Shown: one piece after another, positions 32,773 to 41,814 of the stretch
How the letters are laid out: each line of letters begins with the position of its first letter
Numbering within the stretch: position 1 is the stretch's first letter
Source of the DNA: Neocallimastix lanati (nom. inval.)
Taxonomy: Eukaryota > Neocallimastigomycota > Neocallimastigomycetes > Neocallimastigales > Neocallimastigaceae
Direction of reading: 5' to 3'
DNA: 64,000 nt
NCBI GenBank assembly: GCA_016946835.1
Contig: JACVTC010000214.1
Coordinates: 62,001-126,000, forward strand
Translations under genes and position numbers: made by a program
The notes under the pieces: generated by a model
What the model saw: only the letters and a program-made list of their open reading frames with translations
Database searches by the model: none
Told to the model about the DNA's origin: nothing

Positions 32773-34696
32773 TGAAAAATCTGAAAATGTAAATATTGAA
32801 GAAAATTATAATAATTTAAGTTCTGAAAAAAAATTTTCTACTGAAAACTCTAATTCATATGAAAATAATAAAATTTCTGATGACAATAATAATAATTCCA
32901 TAAATGGAAATAATATTAATAATCATGAAATTAAAAATTTGAATAATAATAATAAAATTCAAAATGAATCAAATAATAAAGAATATACAGATAATATTTT
33001 ACAAAATGTAAATTCCCATATATTAAATAAAACAGAATTAAATCCAAAATTCAATATTAATAACAATCAGTTAAATAATAATATATTACAAAATAAAAGT
33101 GTAAAAACACCTTCTCTTAATGTAAACAAAAGGATAAAACTAAACTTTAAAAGAGGAAGAAGGCAACTTGTTATTGACAAAACAAAAAATGTTTCACAAG
33201 ATATATTAAATTTTAATAAAAATTTAAATATTAATAATAATTTTAATTTAAATAAAAATTTAAATAATAAATTATTAAATAATAAAATCTCAAATAACAA
33301 AAAGAATAAAAATATAAATAAAAATAATTTTTATTATAATAATTCTGAAAATACTTCCTATATTGATAATAGCCAAAGTAATGTTGCTTTTATTAAAAAT
33401 AATTCAAATATCATTAATAACAATATTAATTTAAAAAGAAATTTTTCTGAAGTTGATTATGAAGAGAGTATTTTACGGCCTATTAAATACAAAAGAATAA
33501 ATAATAATAGATATGTTGCTACCATTTTCACAAATGTTCCTCTTTCCTATACTGAAGCTTTAACATGTAAAAACCACGAAGAATGGGAAAAAGCAATTCA
33601 GGATGAACTTAAAAATTTATATGATAATAATATTTTTACTTTTGTAAAGTATATTCCTAAAGGAAAAAATATTATTTCTTCAAAGTGGGTTTTTGCAAAT
33701 AAATATAATGGTGAATATATTATTACCAAAAGAAAAGCACGTCTTGTAGCTAGAGGTTTTAGACAAAGACGTGGTATCGATTATGATTTGACCTATTCTC
33801 CGACTCTCAATACAGACACCTTAAAACTTATTTTCTCCCTTGCTGCAAAATACAAATGGCCAATTCGACAATTAGATATTAAAGCTGCGTATCTCAATGC
33901 AGATTTAGACAAAGAAATCTATATGTCTATTCCGCCAAGAGATCCTAACTTTGGGAGGGGATGGTGGAAGTTGAATAAGGCATTGTATGGGTTGAAGCAA
34001 TCTGGCCGACAATGGAACAAAACTTTATCAAAATTTTTAATCAAAAACGGATATACTCAATTAATAACAGAAAAATGTATATTCGTTAAGAAAAATGAAA
34101 AAGGTGATGTATTAGTTATAATAGGTGTATATGTAGATGACATGGTCATTACAGGTATAAAAATAGAAATACAAAATACAATTAATATTATAAAGAATAA
34201 TTTTAAAATATCCAAATCAGAACAAATAAATTATATTCTTGGAATTGAAATAAAGAAAATTGATAATAAATATATAATCTCTCAAGTAAATTATATTAAT
34301 AAGATTTTGGAAAATTTTAACATAAAATATACAAGAAAAGTAAGTACTCCATGTGTTGGTGATAATATCAAAGGTGAAAATAATAAACCCTTTGATAGAA
34401 CAGTCTACAAAAGTGCCATAGGCATGTTAATATATTTATCCAAATGTACTAGACCTGATATTTCTTTTGCAGTACATAAAGCTGCAAGAAATTCAGAAAA
34501 TCCTATTATTACAGATTGGGTAAAAGTTACTAATATATTAAAATATTTAAATAACACAAAATATTATAAAATATGTTATGATGGTGAAGGTGAAATTATC
34601 GGTTACACTGATTCGGATTTCGCTGGAGACATCAAAGATAGAAAATCAACTTCAGGGCATATTATCCTAATGGGTAAAAATCCTATATGCTGGTAA
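32708..34696 (+). CDS. Element B linker, reverse transcriptase and RNase H start
   Basis: The first 250 residues are an Asn-rich linker. RT follows: E-E-W-E-K-A-I-Q-D-E-L near residue 295, K-A-R-L-V-A-R-G-F-R-Q near 345, Q-L-D-I-K-A-A-Y-L-N-A near 390, A-L-Y-G-L-K-Q-S-G-R-Q-W near 425 and an intact Y-V-D-D-M near 474. RNase H begins with G-Y-T-D-S-D-F-A-G-D near 635. The frame ends in I-C-W-stop, where related element F has W-T-S-K-K, so the TAA is a nonsense change. This is the best-preserved copia RT in the window. Confidence 0.9.
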   Translation: MMNFLTQWMKKILLIKNFQNFDEKSENVNIEENYNNLSSEKKFSTENSNSYENNKISDDNNNNSINGNNINNHEIKNLNNNNKIQNESNNKEYTDNILQNVNSHILNKTELNPKFNINNNQLNNNILQNKSVKTPSLNVNKRIKLNFKRGRRQLVIDKTKNVSQDILNFNKNLNINNNFNLNKNLNNKLLNNKISNNKKNKNINKNNFYYNNSENTSYIDNSQSNVAFIKNNSNIINNNINLKRNFSEVDYEESILRPIKYKRINNNRYVATIFTNVPLSYTEALTCKNHEEWEKAIQDELKNLYDNNIFTFVKYIPKGKNIISSKWVFANKYNGEYIITKRKARLVARGFRQRRGIDYDLTYSPTLNTDTLKLIFSLAAKYKWPIRQLDIKAAYLNADLDKEIYMSIPPRDPNFGRGWWKLNKALYGLKQSGRQWNKTLSKFLIKNGYTQLITEKCIFVKKNEKGDVLVIIGVYVDDMVITGIKIEIQNTINIIKNNFKISKSEQINYILGIEIKKIDNKYIISQVNYINKILENFNIKYTRKVSTPCVGDNIKGENNKPFDRTVYKSAIGMLIYLSKCTRPDISFAVHKAARNSENPIITDWVKVTNILKYLNNTKYYKICYDGEGEIIGYTDSDFAGDIKDRKSTSGHIILMGKNPICW

Positions 34697-35059
34697 TCTA
34701 AAAAACAAACAATAGTAGCTACATCGACAGCCGAAGCTGAATATATCAGTACTTCAGAATGTGTAAAAAAGGTTTTATATTTTAGAAATATTCTTAAAGA
34801 ATTATTTAACTTTAAAAAACCAATAACAATTTATACAGATAATATAGCAAGTAAAACAAATATAGAAAATGATGAAATAAACACTAAATTAAAGCATATT
34901 TCAATCAAGTATTTTTTCAACAAAGATAATATTGAAAAAGGAAATATAAAATTAGAATATATTGAATCTAAACAAATGTTAGCTGACATACTCACTAAAA
35001 ATAAAAATGGAAAAGATATGACGAACTTCGCAAACCAAGTTTTTATACATAAAAACTAG
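34697..35059 (+). pseudogene. Element B RNase H C-terminal part
   Basis: Directly after the TAA the same frame continues with S-K-K-Q-T-I-V-A-T-S-T-A-E-A-E-Y (catalytic Glu), Y-T-D-N-I-A-S-K (Asp), L-K-H-I-S-I-K-Y and M-L-A-D-I-L-T-K, which complete a copia RNase H, and stops at TAG 35057-35059. The polypurine tract (TTGAGGGGGGAG) and 3' LTR follow at once. Confidence 0.85.
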
Positions 35060-35072
35060 TTTGAGGGGGGAG

Positions 35073-35362
35073 TGTTAACAATCAAGATTATTATATAATA
35101 ATTATATAATAACATAAATTTAATTTAATAAAAATGTATATACATATAAATTTATTCTAACATATGACGTCACATGTATTTATTCATAATTTAATTTTAT
35201 TCATATATTTATGTAAACAATTGTTATACTTTAAAAACTGTACTCTCTCTCTTTTATAAAAAACTTAAATAAATAAAGTGTTAATAATAATTATTAATAC
35301 AAAACAATATTAAAGGTATTATTTTATCTTTGTGTCTTTTTTTTACCGATAGTCGGTTAATA
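35073..35362 (+). repeat. Element B 3' LTR
   Basis: It is identical to the 5' LTR except for one base in the T-run before ACCGATAGTCGG. It follows the purine tract at 35061-35072. The flanking ATTAA on the right (35363-35367) matches that on the left of the element. Confidence 0.95.
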
Positions 35363-35363
35363 A

Positions 35364-35400
35364 TTAATATTATTATTATTATTATTATTGTTATTATTAA

Positions 35401-35437
<37 letters not shown>

Positions 35438-35860
35438 ATTACTATCGGAACTCAAATAAAAATCATAATCATTATCAATATCACTATTATTATCTCCCCC
35501 GTTTTCATAATATGGAGTAAAATTTATAAAATCAGGAATAGAGGAAGGGGAGTTACAATTACCAGGATTATCTTCAAAGAAGATAACAGAACGAGAAAGT
35601 ATGACTTTATTATTAGTAATATCATAAATTTTATATGTCGAAGGGTTTAGATCATATCCGAGAAAAATACCAGGAAGAGCAGAATTAGAAAGTTTCTTTC
35701 TAAATTGCTTTGGGACATAAAAGAAACCTTGACAACCAAAGACTCTGAATCTATTAAAGTCCACTTTTTCATTATATAACATCTCGAAAGGGATATTATT
35801 ATAATTTCCTCTATGAGGGATACGGTTATGAATAAAGTTCGCTGTTTTTATAGCGTCTTC
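35364..35860 (-). CDS. Element A integrase C-terminus and start of linker
   Basis: The minus-strand frame continues integrase after an in-frame TAG at about 35861: E-D-A-I-K-T-A-N-F-I-H-N, then F-R-V-F-G-C-Q-G-F-F-Y-V-P-K and L-P-G-I-F-L-G-Y (integrase C-terminus), I-Y-D-I-T-N-N-K and I-F-F-E-D-N-P-G-N. It ends in an Asn run that is cut by element B at 35362. The last open frame without a stop is 35357-35782. The function is target DNA binding during integration. Confidence 0.8.
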
Positions 35861-37798
35861 CTAAAAGACGTGATTTAAGTGAGCTTCTTCTAACATAGCT
35901 CTAGCACTAGGAAATAAAGTTCCATGTAGACGTTCCACTCTTCCATTTTGTTGAGGGTTATTTGGAATTGTATGTTCAAAAACAATTCCATTTATATTAC
36001 AAAATTCATTAAATTTATTATTAATAAATTCGGTACCATTATCCGAATGTAAATACTTTATATTTTTATTAAATATATTTTTAATTTTGTTATACCAAAT
36101 TTTAAATACATTAAATATTTCCTTTTTTGATTTACAGAAAACAACCCATCCATATCTTGAATAATCATCTAATATAGTAATAAAACAAGTATTACCGTAA
36201 AGGGAAGGTTGCTTTAAAGACACTGTATCAATATGAACCTTTTCAAAAGGTTCAGAAGCTCTGATTTTGTTTTCATGGAAAGGGAAATTTTTTAATTTCG
36301 ATTTTGCACACACTTTACATATACACTTCGTGTTTATTTTTGTCAATATAATCCTTAAACTTTGTATATTATAATGGCCCAAACGACGATGCCATGTATG
36401 AAGATTATCTTCTTCACGTGCATTTGTAGTATTATTACAAATAAGATTATTTTCAAATTCAATTTTATTTTTAGAAGTCCATATTATATATGTTTTTGAA
36501 CTGTTTGCACTTGTACTGCAAACTTTATTATTTTTCTTATTATATATTGATACATTATTCTTATTATTTAATTTTTGGAAAATAGTCTTATAGTATTGAT
36601 CACTTAAACAATCAATTGAAATTAAATTCTTTTTGAATACAGGAACATATAACACGTTTTTTAAATTTATTTTATTGTCATTAATATACCCTTTATATGT
36701 TCCAATATATTTAGATTTAACACTCTCCCCGTTCGCAAAATATATTCTTTTATTAAATTTGTTTAAGTCCGAAAGGCAGTCTAAATCTCCTGTCATATGA
36801 TAAGTTGTTCCTGAATCAAGAGTCCACGCGTTCAATTTATTTTTATTATTATCTTTACCATTATTTGCTTTCTTTTCTTCCATTAACTCATTACATGTAT
36901 AGTATTTTACTTTTTGAGTTGGAAGCATATTATTTGAATAATTAAAATAAACATTATTTGATTCAGCATTATTTGAATCATTGTAATCTTCGAAGAAATA
37001 TTCTTCGTGTTTATTTTTATTTTTATTATTGTTGTTATCAATTTCTGCGTTTTTACAGTGTATTTTCTTTATTTGAGGCCTCCCTTTATTATAATTTTTA
37101 TTTTTAGGTTTACTTTTGTATACTTTATTATTTTTATAATAACTATCATTTACTCTACACTCATCTGAGAAATGACCAAATTTTCCGCAATTCCAACATT
37201 TAATATTATTTTTATTAAATTTATTATTATTTGAATAATTATTATTTCTTGTTTTATTATTATTATAATTATTTCTTTTTTGATTTTGATTGTGGTTATT
37301 ATGATTATTGTTACGCGTTTTATGACTATTATAATTGCTATTATTATAGTCTGAATTAATTTTGGACTCTGCACTTAAGGATGTAGATGTTTTTTCTTCT
37401 TTTTTGTTTATTATTTCTTGGATACCTTTTAGTTGCTGATTCACCTTTATTAGGTATTCCGTCATTTGTTTCCAATCCGGGTCACATCTTAAAATATTAG
37501 ATTTGATGGCTAAATCTTCCGGAAGTGCACTATATAAATGTTTGAATTTTTCTTGATAATCTAAATCCACGTTTAATTCCTTTAATTCTTTAAATTTTAG
37601 ATTCATATCTGAAATAAATATTGAAAGAGTTTCATTATTTTTCGGATCGTATTTCATTTTTATTAGTTCATCTTTTAAGTCTTCAATTCTTTCACTTTTT
37701 GTGCGTTGGTTCAAGGTAGTAACTAATTTAAATACTTCGTATGAAATCGAAGACATAAAATCTATCTTGACTGCTAATTCACCAGATATACTATTCAT
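35861..37798 (-). CDS. Element A Gag-protease-integrase
   Basis: The 645-residue frame includes the Gag core, a zinc knuckle C-W-N-C-G-K-F-G-H-F-S-D-E-C near residues 201-214, a protease with L-D-S-G-T near 325, integrase HHCC (T-W-H-R-R-L-G-H near 470, C-I-C-K-V-C near 495), and the catalytic residues D in V-H-I-D-T near 521, D in H-S-D-N-G-T-E-F near 584 and E in Q-N-G-R-V-E-R near 620. All catalytic residues are present. It ends at a TAG in the place of a conserved Trp (H-V-F-W-E-D). Confidence 0.9.
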   Translation of the reverse strand: MNSISGELAVKIDFMSSISYEVFKLVTTLNQRTKSERIEDLKDELIKMKYDPKNNETLSIFISDMNLKFKELKELNVDLDYQEKFKHLYSALPEDLAIKSNILRCDPDWKQMTEYLIKVNQQLKGIQEIINKKEEKTSTSLSAESKINSDYNNSNYNSHKTRNNNHNNHNQNQKRNNYNNNKTRNNNYSNNNKFNKNNIKCWNCGKFGHFSDECRVNDSYYKNNKVYKSKPKNKNYNKGRPQIKKIHCKNAEIDNNNNKNKNKHEEYFFEDYNDSNNAESNNVYFNYSNNMLPTQKVKYYTCNELMEEKKANNGKDNNKNKLNAWTLDSGTTYHMTGDLDCLSDLNKFNKRIYFANGESVKSKYIGTYKGYINDNKINLKNVLYVPVFKKNLISIDCLSDQYYKTIFQKLNNKNNVSIYNKKNNKVCSTSANSSKTYIIWTSKNKIEFENNLICNNTTNAREEDNLHTWHRRLGHYNIQSLRIILTKINTKCICKVCAKSKLKNFPFHENKIRASEPFEKVHIDTVSLKQPSLYGNTCFITILDDYSRYGWVVFCKSKKEIFNVFKIWYNKIKNIFNKNIKYLHSDNGTEFINNKFNEFCNINGIVFEHTIPNNPQQNGRVERLHGTLFPSARAMLEEAHLNHVF

Positions 37799-37858
37799 AA
37801 TAAATTTCTTGGCTTTAGTATCTGATGTAATGAGATCCTCAGTAACTTTACTATCGTA

Positions 37859-38065
37859 TTATAAGTCATTAGATTCATCTACTAAAGTTAAAGTAGTTTT
37901 TTGTTCATCAGTTAAATCTTTAGCTGGAACTATTTTAATTACTTCCCTTAAGATATGTTGCTCAAGTTTATTTTCTTTTAGAAGCAAATATAATTCTTGC
38001 TTCCATAATTTGTAATTTGAACTATCTAATATGTCTCTAGTTCCATTACCTTCTTTGTTACTCAT
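37859..38065 (-). CDS. Element A Gag N-terminus
   Basis: The start M-S-N-K-E-G-N-G-T-R-D lies about 130 bases inside the 5' LTR and is followed by D-S-S-N-Y-K-L-W-K-Q-E-L-Y-L-L-L, the conserved Gag opening in this genome. The frame stops at a TAA (about 37859) and Gag continues in the same frame (Y-D-S-K-V-T-E-D) to the next large frame, so this is one Gag with a single nonsense change. Confidence 0.8.
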   Translation of the reverse strand: MSNKEGNGTRDILDSSNYKLWKQELYLLLKENKLEQHILREVIKIVPAKDLTDEQKTTLTLVDESNDL

Positions 38066-38197
38066 TTTATTTATTATTTAAATTTTTAAAAAAAATAATA
38101 CACACTTAAAATTAAAACACTCATTTTTAAAATTTGAAATACTCACTTTTTAAAATTTAAAAGAAAAATATAAATCACTAATATTAATGTAGAGTCT

Positions 38198-38211
38198 TGA
38201 GACTCTTAATC
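38198..38211 (-). promoter_or_regulatory. Element A primer-binding site
   Basis: On the minus strand GATTAAGAGTCTCA directly follows the 5' LTR end (...TTCTAATA). It is identical to the sites of element B and of the copia at 18880, and complementary to a tRNA-Lys(CUU)-type anticodon arm. Confidence 0.65.
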
Positions 38212-38467
38212 TATTAGAAAATACACTTTATTATAATATTATTAAGAACGTCGGATATTAAAAATATTACATTATTAATTATTTATATTATACATTTTAT
38301 AATTATTTCACATATATACATATGATATATATTACATGATATAATACGCCACTATTACATATACATATATTTTATATTTATGTTTCTTATATTTATTTTA
38401 TGATTTACTATATTTATTTATTAATTATATTGAATATATATTAAATATATTAAACTTATTTCTAACA
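38212..38467 (-). repeat. Element A right LTR (5')
   Basis: It has the same 256-bp length and ends as 26075-26330, with two substitutions. AATAA follows at 38468-38472 and equals the five bases left of the other LTR. Confidence 0.9.
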
Positions 38468-38591
38468 AATAAAATTATCATTTTAATATAATTTAATTTT
38501 TCTTAATTAAATAGTGATATAAAATGAAATATTCAAACCTTAATTAATATAAAATAGTTTTTATTATTTAAACATAAATTAATCTCATAAA

Positions 38592-38608
38592 TCAAATTTA
38601 AATCTAAT
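38592..38608. repeat. Left target-site duplication of the SINE
   Basis: TCAAATTTAAATCTAAT is repeated at the other end of the SINE, where it is itself split: 39113-39122 plus 40127-40133. A 17-bp duplication is typical of L1-type target-primed retroposition. Confidence 0.85.
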
Positions 38609-39112
38609 TTTTTTTTTTTTAGACTATCCTTTGTAGGTCTTGATCATATCATCCCAGCCACAACATACAACTAATATCAGACAAACTTTATATCGGGTGT
38701 ATCAGGATACAACAAAGTGCTCCCATGCCATACCATTTCGGCGTCGACGCTCTCAGTCACGGATTACAGAACCACAAGATTTGAAGATGATGGATACGAC
38801 AAGCCACAACTACATACACTATAACATTATTATTTATTTACTACATTACCTTTCTCCAAATTAGGAAATCTATCCTAACACGTGATGAACACGCAGATAC
38901 ATTAACTAATGAGGATTAACAATACGCAGGAATCACCCCGCTTCAGGCAATGTATACGTACAACTGAGAAGCACGATCATAGTGTAGACGATGACTTGTT
39001 CGATTTAGGGTTAGGCTGTCAAATGGATTATAATGGGTGGTAAGGTGGAATCGAACTCCGGACTATTGACCTCAGGGTATACGCGCTAACCATTGACCCG
39101 ATCTCACGGAGT
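38609..39112 (-). mobile_element. tRNA-derived SINE, minus strand, with A-tail
   Basis: A 504-bp unit inserted in a family C LTR with a 17-bp target duplication. On the minus strand it starts with a tRNA-like head: A-box-like TCGGGTCAATGG at 39101-39090 and B box GTTCGATTCC at 39056-39047. A roughly 400-bp GC-richer body follows, ending in 12 A (38609-38620 as T on the plus strand). It has no coding capacity and would depend on a LINE reverse transcriptase. Its base composition differs sharply from its surroundings. The tRNA of origin is not certain, since the acceptor and T stems no longer pair. Confidence 0.8.
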
Positions 39113-39122
39113 TCAAATTTAA

Positions 39123-40121
39123 TGTAATAATTTAATTAAAAAATTATAATTAAATTATTAATCATTAATATTAGCTCTAACTGCTAATATTAAAGGTTTA
39201 GAAAAGAATCATACTTACCTATGGTTCTTTCTAATTATCGAGTTTATTATAACGAATTATAATAGACGAAACACTAAAATTGATAAGGAAAAGTTTTAAT
39301 TATAAAATTTGTTTTATTAAAATAATTTGTTTTATTATTTATTAAAAATTTTAAATGTTAAAACTTATTGTTATTATTATTATATTATAATTGTTATAAT
39401 AATAACTCTTGATTTCTCAAAGAGAACTCAAGAGCCTTATTTATACTTTTTTGTCAAAATAAGGTTAAAATCAAAAGGGGTTCTAATCTTAACAAATCTC
39501 TTATCTAGGAAAAGACTAGAAGAAAAACCTAGATAAGTTTTTTGATCGATATTCTATCCATATCGATCATCGCGTTAATTAAGTAAAACCGATTACTTTT
39601 AAGAAGTAATTGGAAAAACCTTAATTAACCGATTACTTAATCTAATATAATGATCGAAAATAAAAGAATAAAATAATAAAAATTATTTCGATCATAAAAT
39701 TTAAAATTTAATCTATTTAGTTCTATTTTATAGAACTTTACATAAAAAATATAAAACAATACATTAATAATAAAATACATGATTAATACAATACAGAATA
39801 CATGATAGAATACAGAATACATGATAAAATACAGAATAGTGTTTTAGTTTATGATTTAATAAGTGAGAGAAAACTAAAACTAATAAATTTAATAATTAAG
39901 TGAATAATTAAATAAATTTAATATTATTTTAAATGTATAAAAATTATTTGATTAAATAAATTTTTAATATTAAACTAAATAAAATTTTAATATATAATTA
40001 AATAAATTATTAATTATAATTAATTGTATAAATGAAATATGAGTTAAATCAAAGTTATATTAATTATAACCTAACTAAGAAAATATAATTATTTTGTTAA
40101 AAATAATTATAGATTCTTACA
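39123..40121 (+). mobile_element. Solo LTR, family S, inserted in the SINE target duplication
   Basis: The 999-bp unit begins TGTAATAATTTAATTA and ends AGATTCTTACA (TG...CA), with TTTAA duplicated at 39118-39122 and 40122-40126. Removing it restores the 17-bp SINE duplication exactly. It shares several blocks with 24777-25341. It has hairpins (for example CCGATTACTT...AAGTAATTGG near 39588-39612 and GATCGATAT...ATATCGATC near 39543-39567) and an array of about 20-bp units at 39773-39838. There is no coding sequence. The strand is arbitrary. Confidence 0.85.
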
Positions 40122-40599
40122 TTTAAATCTAATGATTTTATAATTTTTTAATATGCACCTTGATTTATAAATATTAATAATGTTTATAATTAATAATAAA
40201 TTTTAAGGCATAAATCAATGTTTTAATTATATTCTTATTATTTTATATTTATATTTATATAGTTATTAAATATTTCCTTAAATAATAATTAATAGTTTAT
40301 TCTAATCACAAGGACAATTAAATAAATAGTTAATTATTACTAAATAACATAAAAATAAAGCATTTCTCTGAATTAAGAGAAGTGTCAAGTAGTTGTTGTG
40401 TAAAAGTTAAGATTAAAATTTATATTATGTTTAGTAATGTTAAGTTAGTTTGTAATTAAAAGTATAAGAAAGTTGTTAAATAGCCTTTTTAATTATATGT
40501 AGTTTTTAAATAAAATTAAATAAATAAATAAATAATAAATTAATAAATTTAATAAATAAATCCCAACAAAAGTACATCGAACTTTTGAGTTGTATATCA

Positions 40600-41379
40600 A
40601 TAATTAAAAATTAATAATTAATAAAAATTTATTATATAAAAAATTATAATAAACAAAGTAAATAAATTTAATTATAAAAATTTTATAAAACATAAAAATT
40701 TAATAATAAAATTTTAATAAAAAATAAAAGTTCATAATTCACTTAATGTGTAATTAAATAATTATTAATTTAATTAATAAAAATAGTTTATAATTATTAG
40801 AATAATTAATAAACTATAAAAAATATTTGTAATAATAATAAATAATAATAAATAATAATAAATAATAAATAATAATAAATAATAATAAATAATAATAAAT
40901 AATAGTAATAAATAATAAAATATAAAATAAATTTGATAAGTAATTACCATTTTTAGAATAATTTCTAAATTAAGGTAATTGTTGTTTTTTATCAGTGATA
41001 CGTGAACATCTGTATCTTCTAATCAATAATTTAATTTTATCAACAAAATAATTATTAATATTTCTAACTTAAACGTAAACAATAAAAAAAAATTAATATT
41101 TTCTTTTAATTTTTTTTGTTATTTAATTATTATTTTAAAATTCAAAATAATTGTTTTTAAATACAAATTTATTATTCGTTTTTATAAAAGAAAGAATATT
41201 GTCTTCCTTTCATATTAAATGAATTTTTAATTATTAACTATTATCTTATTATCTTTAATATTGATTATTATTATTTATTATATTATTATAATTAATTATT
41301 ATTCAATTCTAATATTAATATAATTTATCATTCTAATTATTACATTTTATTTATTCATCTATTGATTTAATATGGTTAT
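40600..41379. other. AT-rich stretch with an AAT microsatellite
   Basis: An (AATAATAAAT)n-type microsatellite lies at about 40828-40920. Otherwise only AT-rich sequence is visible, without ORFs or LTR ends. Confidence 0.5.
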
Positions 41380-41800
41380 TTTTATTATAAATTTAATACC
41401 AATAATGAAATCTACATTACCTATTTCTTTTATTTAAAATTTATTTTTTATTTGTTTTTTAACTAATATAATTTCACCTCTATTTCCTGCAATTAAAATG
41501 TTATAAACTTCCAAGTATGCATGTGATAGATTTCCTCCTACTTTCTTTCACATATAGATATGGTTCGCTAAATAATCTTCTAAATCCAATTTTAATAATT
41601 GTTTAGTTCGTTATTCCACTTTAAGCCACTTTCTTTCAAACGGTATATTACTTTGTTTAGTTTTAAATAATTTTTATTGAAATCAGGATGTCTTTCTGGA
41701 GCTTTCATATATATTTCTTCATTTAACCTTGCATTGAGGTACGCTGCATTGATGTCAATTTGTTCAATATTAAAATTATTTTTAGTGGCAATTGTTTACT
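41380..41800 (-). pseudogene. Copia RT fragment
   Basis: Minus-strand reading gives D-I-N-A-A-Y-L-N-A-R-L-N-E-E-I-Y-M-K near 41755-41700, K-L-N-K-V-I-Y-R-L-K near 41670-41640, W-N-N-E-L near 41615 and G-N-V-D-F-I-I-G-I-K-F near 41425-41395. The YVDD region between is badly decayed. It resembles the RT piece at the right window edge (N-K-A-I-Y-G-L-K-Q-S-G, E-I-G-N-V-D-Y-I-I-G). It abuts gypsy I integrase sequence at about 41810. Confidence 0.65.
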
Positions 41801-41814
41801 TTAAATTCAGGAGC

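Larger units (their letters stand above)
29594..35362 (+). mobile_element. Ty1/copia element B, LTR to LTR
   Basis: Two 290-bp LTRs (29594-29883, 35073-35362) differ at a single base. ATTAA is duplicated on both sides (29589-29593, 35363-35367). Inside are a primer site, Gag, protease, integrase, Asn-rich linker, RT, RNase H and a polypurine tract in the correct order. It is inserted in the linker of element A in the opposite orientation. Despite near-identical LTRs the coding region has several frame changes and two stops. Confidence 0.95.
26075..38467 (-). mobile_element. Ty1/copia element A, complete but nested into
   Basis: Two 256-bp LTRs (26075-26330, 38212-38467) that differ at only two positions flank a full minus-strand Gag-protease-integrase-RT-RNase H series, with AATAA duplicated outside both LTRs (26070-26074, 38468-38472). 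The coding part is split by the family D solo LTR (28836-29533) and by copia B (29594-35362). Removing these leaves about 5.9 kb, a normal copia length. Three in-frame stops and a changed YVDD box make it inactive. Confidence 0.9.
38515..40599 (+). repeat. Gypsy family C LTR, split by a SINE and a solo LTR
   Basis: It begins TGATATAAAATGAAATATTC and ends TTGTATATCA, as in the copy at 4290-4640. Original LTR sequence is 38515-38608 and 40127-40599; the part between is insertion. The right part has about 240 bases not present in the other copy. No internal gypsy sequence adjoins it, so it is probably a solo LTR; flanks ATAG and ATAA match imperfectly. Confidence 0.7.

Noticed and set aside
35330-35650. 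A plus-strand Ile-rich membrane protein
   Set aside because: It is the reverse of an Asn-codon run and integrase sequence of element A and crosses the LTR boundary of element B.
39047-39112. A functional tRNA gene on the minus strand
   Set aside because: A and B boxes are present, but acceptor and T stems do not pair, and the block is the exact 5' end of a unit with an A-tail and a 17-bp target duplication. It is a SINE head.
40828-40920. CRISPR-like or satellite array
   Set aside because: It is a simple AAT/AATAAAT microsatellite without constant repeat and variable spacer.
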